Source: Nemertoderma westbladi
Lineage: Eukaryota > Xenacoelomorpha > Nemertodermatida > Nemertodermatidae
Assembly (NCBI GenBank): GCA_032718475.1
Contig: JAUCBJ010002135.1
Location: 1 to 36,111 of the forward strand
Length of the DNA: 36,111 bases
Reading direction: 5' to 3'
Part shown: positions 29,400 to 36,111 of the stretch, one piece after another
How positions within the stretch are numbered: the first letter of the stretch is position 1
Layout: each line of letters starts with the position of its first letter
Notes under the pieces: model-generated
What the model was told of the DNA's origin: nothing
The model's database searches: none
What the model saw: the letters and a program-made list of their open reading frames with translations, nothing else
Position numbers and translations under genes: made by a program

Positions 29400-30470
29400 A
29401 GTCATCAGAAAGAACTGATGACTTTATGAAGAGATATGAAGAGGAGCATTGTGAGGACAGCTCCCTGTGGACACCGATGTCGCATGGGCGTGTCGAGGAG
29501 GTAGTATTACCAATCTGGACAAATTGACTACGGTTTGATAAGTAGGATTCGAACCATGCTAATGCAGTTTGAGAGAATCGAGGTTCCTGTCGACTGTGTC
29601 GAAGGCTTTTTGGAAGTCAATTGCAATCATTCCATCATAGTTTCCATTTTTCATAGCATCTTTGATAAAGTTATCGAGGAATAATGCACATGTTTGTACG
29701 GAGTAACCAGGTCTAAATCCAGATTGGAAATTGTCAAGGATGTTGTTGGTGATATAATATTTCATTAATTGGTCGAATATAACCTTTTCGAGGACTTTTG
29801 AGATAATCTGTAGGAGGGCTATTGGTCTAAAATTTGTTCTTTGGGTTGTGTTTTTACTTTTGTGGATGGGTGTCACCTTTGCCAGTTTGAAGATTAGTGG
29901 GAAAACTGAGTTGTCTATTGAGAGGTTTATGATTTTGGTTATGTATACCGAGAGGAAGTCGGAGCCATCACGGAATCTGATGGGTGGTATGTTGTCCGGG
30001 CCACAGCTTTTACATGTGTCTAAGTTATTTAGAATACCTGTTATGGTTTCTTGGTCTATTGGGGATAGAGAAAAAGCATTGGCTTTGATTCCTCTTAGGG
30101 TGTAGAAATGTTCTACTTGCGTCCGATAGGTTTTGTCTGCTGGGGCTGGGGGTAGCTGGTCTACTAGCTCCTTGGCAATGGTTGTGTAGTATTTGTTGAA
30201 TTCATCAGCAACTGTGGGGGCATCGTGTATCTTTGTTTCTCCAACTTGTAGCATTGGGATGTTGGTGCAGGTTTTTTGTTTTCGTGATGGTGCCCCGAGG
30301 CATTTTAAAGTTTTCCATAGCTGTTTACTGTTACCTTTGTTTGATTCTAGTTTTATGCTGAAATAGTTTGCCTTTACTGATTTTATTTGGGCTGTGAGTT
30401 GGTTACGGAGCTTTTTGTATTCAGAGTAATTATTCGGAGTGCGGTTATTATGGAATCTCTCCAATGCCTT
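29400..30470 (-). pseudogene. LINE reverse transcriptase remnant
   Basis: The open part (29559-30464, 301 codons) has the linker YKKLRNQL and LWKTLKCLG, the N-terminal RT region KSCGPDNIPPIRFRDGSDFL, then VFPLIFKLAKVTPIHKSKN, NFRPIALLQIISKVLEK, FQSGFRPGYSVQTCAL and the palm block MIAIDFQKAFDTVD with the first catalytic Asp. Directly after FDTVD the sequence jumps, by deletion and frameshift, to a shifted frame reading ALAWFESYLSNRSQFVQIG and a G-V-x-x-G box with one base missing. It ends before the YADD-type box. Linker and RT order match non-LTR retrotransposons. Without the second catalytic motif it is dead. Confidence 0.9.
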
Positions 30471-30478
30471 GCGTCTAG
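30471..30478. repeat. 8-bp target-site duplication, left copy
   Basis: GCGTCTAG, identical to 31375-31382, flanks the inverted ends TAGGGCTCGATCGGAG. Confidence 0.9.
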
Positions 30479-31374
30479 TAGGGCTCGATCGGAGTTGGGA
30501 TTTGGCCGGAGCCGGAGCAGGAGCCGGAGTTGGACAGTTTGGCCGGAGCCGGAGCCGGAGTTTTTCAAAAATTTTAAAAATTTAATTATTTATTTAAAAA
30601 AAATAAAGTATGGTTATCGTTCGCCAATCGCTCAAAATCAATCATACTGTAGGTCTAATTAATTTCATAATTTATAGATTTACGAATTTTCAATTTAAAA
30701 TTTAAGTAATTAATTTATCACGGACAGACGGCCTGGCCTGACGTGACGGCTAAAAATTACCTACAATTAGGGCTCGATCGGAGTTGGGATTTGGCCGGAG
30801 CCGGAGCAGGAGCCGGAGTTGGACAATTTGGCCGACAATCTGACGCTGACGGCGACGGACTGATGCTGACGGCGACGGCCTGACGCTGACGGCTAAAAAT
30901 TACCTACAGTACCTAACTCGCTGTCTAACTGTGGTAGAGGTGTGTACTGTAGGTAGCCTACCGTACGTGTACCAGTACTGCAGTACAGTACAGCAGTATG
31001 CTGGCATGACAGCAGTAAATGGCTGCAGACGTACAGTCTGACAGTGTACAATCATAGCATTTACAATTTTTTAAAGTAGGGCCTATCTGTAACAGTCTGC
31101 TAGTCAGCCAGCTGGCCAGTACCAGTACTGCAGTACAGTCAGTCAGTCATTGACTTTAAGTAAATACTGCAGTATTATCAGATTATACTTGATATTGAAG
31201 CTGTACTACAGTACTTATAGTGTTAAATAATTGTTCAGATTAGAATATGCACGAAATATAATACTTTATTAAAAAATTAACTCCGGCAATATTTTTACCG
31301 GAGCCGGAGCAGGAGCCGGAGGTGCCAAAATGGCCGGAGCCGGAGCCGGAGGCCGGAGCTCCGATCGAGCCCTA
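30479..31374. mobile_element. 896-bp non-autonomous hAT-like element with duplicated left end
   Basis: The ends TAGGGCTCGATCGGAG and CTCCGATCGAGCCCTA are perfect inverts, flanked by the 8-bp duplication GCGTCTAG. The TAGGG start and 8-bp duplication are hAT-typical. Subterminal GGAGCCGGAGC-type repeats occur at both ends. A second copy of the left end (AGGGCTCGATCGGAGTTGGG, with its GCCGGAGC block) starts at 30769, so the element is composite. The interior has GACGCTGACGG repeats and a CAGTACTGCAGTA-rich stretch. No transposase. Confidence 0.9.
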
Positions 31375-31514
31375 GCGTCTAGCTTGTATATGTATAGTAT
31401 TTGTAATGGAGCTAGTGATCCAGGGTTCTGTGAGAGTATTGAATCGTATTTCTTTGATAGGTGCGATGGTTGATTGTTATGACTACTCGTTGTGAGGGTG
31501 GTCATTTTACCCAA
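31375..31514 (-). pseudogene. LINE linker upstream of the hAT-like insertion
   Basis: The minus-strand frame reads SSHNNQPSHLSKKYDSIL and LQILYIYKLDA up to the insertion point, and the linker resumes beyond it (ALERFHNNRTPN region). This shows where the hAT-like element interrupted the LINE. No more of the LINE is recognised to the right of about 31520. Confidence 0.7.
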
Positions 31515-31520
31515 GAAGGT

Positions 31521-32770
31521 AAATTATCCTCCTTGATTTAAACTACATGCAGACATGTAATGTAAGAAAACTGCAATACTAAACTGCTAAATGTACAGGC
31601 CAATACAATGATGTAATGTCCTCAAAAGTTGTAAAGTGCTAAATATCAACTCGCTGTTAATACTAACGGCGGTTGAGTAATGTTACAATTTTGGAATAAA
31701 GATATTATTACCCGTTAGAATAGCATCCCCAACAAGTTATATATACTTTGTGTTAGTACAGTAGTAGTAGACTAGTAGGCCTAGAATTAGGATTGTTCGA
31801 AGTTCGAGCAATCCTTAATGTGGATTTTGTACAACAGAGTATTAATGAATTGAATTTGTTACAGAAATAGCATCGAGTCATACGAAATGCAATACTTTTA
31901 TAATAGATACAAATCCAGCATTTTACAGTTTTATATGTTCTTCCAATTCATGGCAAATCAGCTGTTTTTTATTCCATATAATCAACGCGTTCATTTCAGT
32001 AGATTTGGTTTAAGTTCCCGTTGTTTCCGAATAGATATGCTTGTGTATCTACTCTAGTAGTGCTCGTGTATATATATCAGTGTGAAGTGTGACGGCGGTA
32101 CATGGAATTTAATGTATTATTAAAATGTCCAAAAACTGTTGAATTGATAAATAAATATAATATAGATAGGGTGTAACAAACTACCGGTACCAGACTTTAT
32201 GGGCAATTTTTTTTCCACCATTGTCAGATTGTGATTGTGAAGGCCAGTGTTATAACTGAATGCCTGCAGTGTTTTGAGTGATTATATACTTTTAATTGAA
32301 TAATTGATTATTCCTGACTATTGTGCTTTATTTACTTTACTTCATTGTTTATTAATTTATGAAATCATTATTAGCCTGATTTGGTGAAAATTGTGAAATG
32401 TTAAAAATAAATATCAAACATAGTCAATAAACATATAGGCAATAGGCCTATATGGAAATGGTGCAAGAGTGTCATCCCGAAGGACTTTGGATTTATCTGT
32501 GTCACTATTAGCAGTGGACTGGACTGGACACCCGTGTGTGGTGTGGTTGTGGAACCATCATGCGAGGTGCGACATAGTAGGCCATGGTCAGAGTGTTAAG
32601 ATAGATATACTGACTGACCAGACCACAGATTTACACGGATTGGGTATAGGTCAAGCAGGCTACCCAATTGCTTTTGATCTAGGCTAGGCCCACAACTACT
32701 CATTAACTCATTTTGTATTTCTGCTGTTTATTTCATACCGTGAAGTTATCTCGATAATAATATATGTATT
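31521..32770 (+). promoter_or_regulatory. upstream region of the CHD gene
   Basis: AT-rich, without a recognisable gene. It must contain the 5' UTR and, unless that is spliced from farther upstream, the promoter of the CHD gene. No CpG island, TATA box or initiator is clear. An in-frame TGA at 32741-32743 lies upstream of the chosen ATG. Confidence 0.35.
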
Positions 32771-34522
32771 ATGGACTCCAGTGATGCAGCTGACTCGAGC
32801 GAAGTTGAGGAAGTCATGGATACTCCAGCGCAGATAGACGAGGATGACTGTGATACTGGAGAAGAAATGATAGCGGAGGCAGAGGAGGACGATATTGGCG
32901 GAGAGACTGATGGTGGAGTGGAGGAAGTTGATGGCGACGAAGAAAGCGAAGTAGCAGTCGAGGAGGTGAAGAAAGTCCACAAGAAAAATAAAAAAGGTAA
33001 GAGGGGGAAAAAGAAGAAAAGAAAACATAAAGATGTTGACGAGGAAGATGATGTTGATGGCATGGACGAAGATTCCGATTTTTGTCCGGGGTCTAAGTTT
33101 AAACCGAAGAGGCCAAATTTCCAGGACATGACGTCATCCGAGCTCAGCGAATACTTCGATTTGAAGGACGTTTACGTTGAATATTCGGACGAAGAATTTA
33201 ACAGTTTAACTTCTTATAAAACGTTCCAGAATTACATGAGGCCGTTGTTGGTTGAGGAGAACGAAGGTCGACGGATTCCGACCAGTAAGATGGTCGCCGT
33301 TATATCGGCCAAGTGGCGGGAGTTTACGGCGCAGCATCCCAACCCGGAGGTGCTGGCGTCGTCCGCATCCCGGAAGGCCCAGTCCTCTGAGCGGAGTTCC
33401 CGACGGTCCAGTCCCGTCGCGGAGCTCCGCAAGTCGAAACGCGAGCGGAAACCCAAGAAGGTAGCCCCGATAAAGATCCGTCTGGGTGGAGGAGTCGGCC
33501 GGAAACGGAAGCGGTCGTCGAGCGAGGAGCTCGAGGATGAGAGTTCCTCGGAGGAGTTCCAGATGGAGGATTCCCCGCCGTCGACGTCGGCCGCTCCGTC
33601 TCCGGCTGCTGGGTCCGCTGCGGAAGCCACCTCGGCGCGCTCCACCCCGATACGGATCCCCCAACGCGAAGGGAAAGCCAAGATAAAGCACGGACAGCCG
33701 CTGAAGAAGAAAAACAAAAATAAAAACAAAAATAAAATAAAACCTCCGTTGAAGAAGAAATTTAAGGAAGGGGAAGACGGATACGAAACGGACCATCAGG
33801 ATTACTGCGAGAGCTGCCAGCAGGTCGGGGAGATAATCCTGTGCGACACGTGTCCCAAGGCCTACCATCTCTCGTGTCTGTCACCGCCTTTGGATGTAGC
33901 CCCGGAGGGGGATTGGAGCTGCCCGCAGTGCGTCGAGGGAGCCGAGGAGAGCGAGGATGACGACCACAGCGAGACCTGTCGGGTCTGCAAGGACGGCGGC
34001 GAGCTGCTCTGCTGCGACACCTGCTCCGACGCCTACCACATGAACTGTCTGAACCCGCGGGTCATCGAGGTCCCAGACGGAAGCTGGGTGTGTCCGCGGT
34101 GCAACTGTCTGCCGCTAAAGGGCCACGTCGAGCGGATACTCACGTGGCGTTGGACGGGACCCCCGACGCGGATCACCGATCCGACCGACCCGGATTGCGG
34201 GTCTCCGACAAAGGACGGCACGTCGGACGGCGAACGACCGCGTCGGGAATTCTTCGTGAAGTACCGCGGGATGAGTTACTGGAAGTGCGACTGGGTTAGG
34301 GAGCTGCAGTTGGAGGTCTACCACCCCTCTTTGCATCGGTTCTACGTACGGAAGGCCGACACCATGGAGGAGCCGCCACCGCTGGAAGACGGATCGTCGT
34401 ACGGACTGGACGAGGTCCGGAAGGACAGGATCCGGAAGAAGTTGGCCGCATGCGAGGCAGATGAGGAAGACGATCTGGAGACGAAGTATTACAGATACGG
34501 GATCCATCCAGATTGGTTGATT
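32771..34522 (+). CDS. CHD4: Mi-2/CHD3-4-5 chromatin remodeller, first coding exon (partial)
   Basis: Encodes the N-terminal 584 residues of a Mi-2 ATPase, the nucleosome-remodelling subunit of the NuRD deacetylase complex in the nucleus. In order: acidic and Lys-rich low-complexity (1-110); CHDNT domain (about 115-190, FQDMTSSELSEYFDLKDVY through MVAVISAKWREF); basic/Ser-rich linker with nuclear-localisation-type runs (200-335); PHD finger 1 (about 345-388, Cys4-His-Cys3, ILCDTCPKAYHLSCL); PHD finger 2 (about 402-446, LLCCDTCSDAYHMNCL); and the first chromodomain (about 490-540, FFVKYRGMSYWKCDWV). It ends at YYRYGIHPDWLI, just before the second chromodomain. The start follows an in-frame TGA at 32741. 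The exon ends at a GTGAGT donor (34523), phase 0; the helicase half lies beyond the window. Invertebrates usually have one Mi-2 gene, so CHD4 stands for the CHD3/4/5 group. A single intron-free 1.75-kb exon is long for this family. Confidence 0.93.
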
Positions 34523-36111
34523 GTGAGTATTACAGATACGGGATCCATCCAGATTGGTTGATTGTGAGTATTACAGATACGGGATCCATCCAGATTGGTT
34601 GATTGTGAGTATTACAGATACGGGATCCACCCTGATTGGTTGATTGTGAGTATTACAGATACGGGATCCATCCTGATTGGTTGATTGTGAGTATTACAGA
34701 TACGGATCCATCCTGATTGGTTGATTGTGAGTATTACAGATACGGGATCCATCCTGATTGGTTGATTGTGAGTATTACAGATACGGATCCATCCTGATTG
34801 GTTGATTGTGAGTATTACAGATACGGGATCCATCCTGATTGGTTGATTGTGAGTATTACAGATACGGGATCCATCCAGATTGGTTGATTGTGAGTGTTAC
34901 AGATACGGGATCCATCCTGATTGGTTGATTGTGAGTATTACAGATACGGGATCCATCCAGATTGGTTGATTGTGGGTATTACAGATACGGGATCCATCCA
35001 GATTGGTTGATTGTGAGTATTACAGATACGGATCCATCCTGATTGGTTGATTGTGAGTATTACTGATACGGGATCCATCCTGATTGGTTGATTGTGAGTA
35101 TTACAGATACGGGATCCATCCTGATTGGTTGATTGTGAGTATTACAGATACGGGATCCATCCAGATTGGTTGATTGTGGGTATTACAGATACGGGATCCA
35201 TCCAGATTGGTTGATTGTGAGTATTACAGATACGGATCCATCCTGATTGGTTGATTGTGAGTATTACAGATACGGGATCCATCCAGATTGGTTGATTGTG
35301 AGTATTACAGATACGGGATCCATCCTGATTGGTTGATTGTGAGTATTACAGATACGGATCCATCCTGATTGGTTGATTGTGAGTATTACAGATACGGGAT
35401 CCATCCTGATTGGTTGATTGTGAGTATTACAGATACGGATCCACCCTGATTGGTTGATTGTTAGTATTACAGATACGGGATCCATCCAGATTGGTTGATT
35501 GTGAGTATTACAGATACGGATCCATCCTGATTGGTTGATTGTGAGTATTACAGATACGGGATCCATCCAGATTGGTTGATTGTGAGTATTACAGATACGG
35601 ATCCATCCTGATTGGTTGATTGTGAGTATTACTTACAGATACGGGATCCATTCTGATTGGTTGATTGTGAGTATTACAGATACGGGATCCATCCAGATTG
35701 GTTGATTGTGAGTATTACAGATACGGATCCATCCTGATTGGTTGATTGTGAGTATTACTTACAGATACGGATCCATCCTGATTGGTTGATTGTGAGTATT
35801 ACAGATACGGGATCCATCCTGATTGGTTGATTGTGAGTATTACAGATACGGATCCACCCTGATTGGTTGATTGTGAGTGAGTATTACTTACAGATACGGG
35901 ATCCATTCTGATTGGTTGATTGTGAGTATTACAGATACGGGATCCATCCTGATTGGTTGATTGTGAGTATTACAGATACGGATCCACCCTGATTCTGGTT
36001 GATTGTGAGTATTACAGATACGGGATCCATTCTGATTGGTTGATTGTGAGTATTACAGATACGGGATCCATCCTGATTGGTTGATTGTGAGTATTACAGA
36101 TACGGATCCAT
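34487..36111. repeat. 40/41-bp satellite built from the CHD exon-intron junction
   Basis: The last 36 exon bases (TATTACAGATACGGGATCCA, then TCCAGATTGGTTGATT) plus the first five intron bases (GTGAG) form a unit repeated about 39-40 times to the window edge. Units are 41 bp with GATACGGGATCC or 40 bp with GATACGGATCC. They alternate between CATCCAGATTGG and CATCCTGATTGG, and a few carry an extra TTAC or GAGT. Every full unit holds GTGAGT (rarely GTGGGT or GTTAGT) and TTACAG. The array is open at the right. Repetitive minus-strand frames here are artefacts. Confidence 0.96.
34523..34528 (+). promoter_or_regulatory. 5' splice donor of the CHD exon
   Basis: GTGAGT directly follows the Ile codon of ...PDWLI, where Mi-2 proteins continue into the second chromodomain with unrelated residues. 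It is the first of about 40 nearly identical donors in the satellite, so which one is used cannot be told from sequence. Confidence 0.7.

Larger units (their letters stand above)
29400..31520 (-). mobile_element. decayed LINE fragment (Jockey/CR1-like), split by a hAT-like element
   Basis: Minus-strand LINE coding sequence runs from about 31514 down to about 29400, with a 0.9-kb insertion at 30479-31374. The frame on both sides of the insertion belongs to the same pre-RT linker, and an 8-bp duplication marks the junctions. The 5' end (endonuclease) and 3' end (after the RT palm) are missing. Confidence 0.85.

Noticed and set aside
29540-29560. B-box-like GATTCGAACC on the plus strand
   Set aside because: It lies in LINE coding sequence (WFESYL region) with no A-box or tRNA fold.
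32469-32687. 72-codon frame upstream of the CHD gene
   Set aside because: It has no ATG start and no domain, and it is separated from the CHD frame by an in-frame TGA. It may be UTR but is not supported as coding.
33206-33868. 220- and 165-codon minus-strand frames opposite the CHD exon
   Set aside because: They are antisense shadows of a GC-rich coding exon, with low-complexity composition and no domain.
34612-35566. Repetitive minus-strand frames (MDPVSVILTINQ-type) in the CHD intron
   Set aside because: They arise because three 40/41-bp units happen to stay open on the reverse strand. The sequence is explained by the satellite.
1-36111. CRISPR array among the many tandem repeats
   Set aside because: All arrays are contiguous tandem repeats without unique, evenly sized spacers, and the DNA is animal nuclear sequence.

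Overview
This is animal nuclear DNA. It holds two recognisable conserved host genes and a dense mixture of transposable elements and satellites. The host genes are an intact single-exon copy of the ribosome-biogenesis factor NSA2 (minus strand, 7116-7898) and the first coding exon of a Mi-2/CHD3-4-5 chromatin remodeller (plus strand, from 32771). CR1/L2/Jockey-like LINE fragments, a tRNA-derived SINE and the AT-rich, AGGCCTA-rich composition suggest a marine invertebrate, possibly a deuterostome. I cannot fix the phylum from sequence alone.

Layout. 1-410 is a 22-bp minisatellite. 531-818 (minus) is a candidate small signal-peptide/transmembrane protein. 1919-6746 is a decayed LINE that landed in an older ~77-bp tandem repeat and was itself split by a 2.4-kb insertion. 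7116-7898 is NSA2. 7899-10419 is non-coding, with dispersed repeats. 10420-25880 is one giant inverted-repeat (foldback-like) transposon with a 9-bp target duplication. It carries two younger insertions in its left arm: a 2.1-kb element with a 5-bp duplication, and a 4.4-kb long-TIR element that holds SINEs and a YqaJ-like nuclease fragment. A central loop encodes a triple-zinc-knuckle protein and may hold an LTR-like segment. 25890-29390 is non-coding, with a short TIR element and a G-rich minisatellite. 29400-31520 is a second decayed LINE (minus) split by a hAT-like element with an 8-bp duplication. 31520-32770 is the CHD upstream region. 32771-34522 is the CHD exon. From about 34487 to the window end, a 40/41-bp satellite repeats the exon-intron junction itself.

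The two most unusual structures are the nested foldback element, whose right arm preserves the empty sites of both left-arm insertions, and the CHD junction satellite, which places dozens of copies of the 5' splice donor and the last exon codons at the start of the intron. The host genes do not form a functional cluster. The window is best read as two housekeeping loci separated by a transposon nest.
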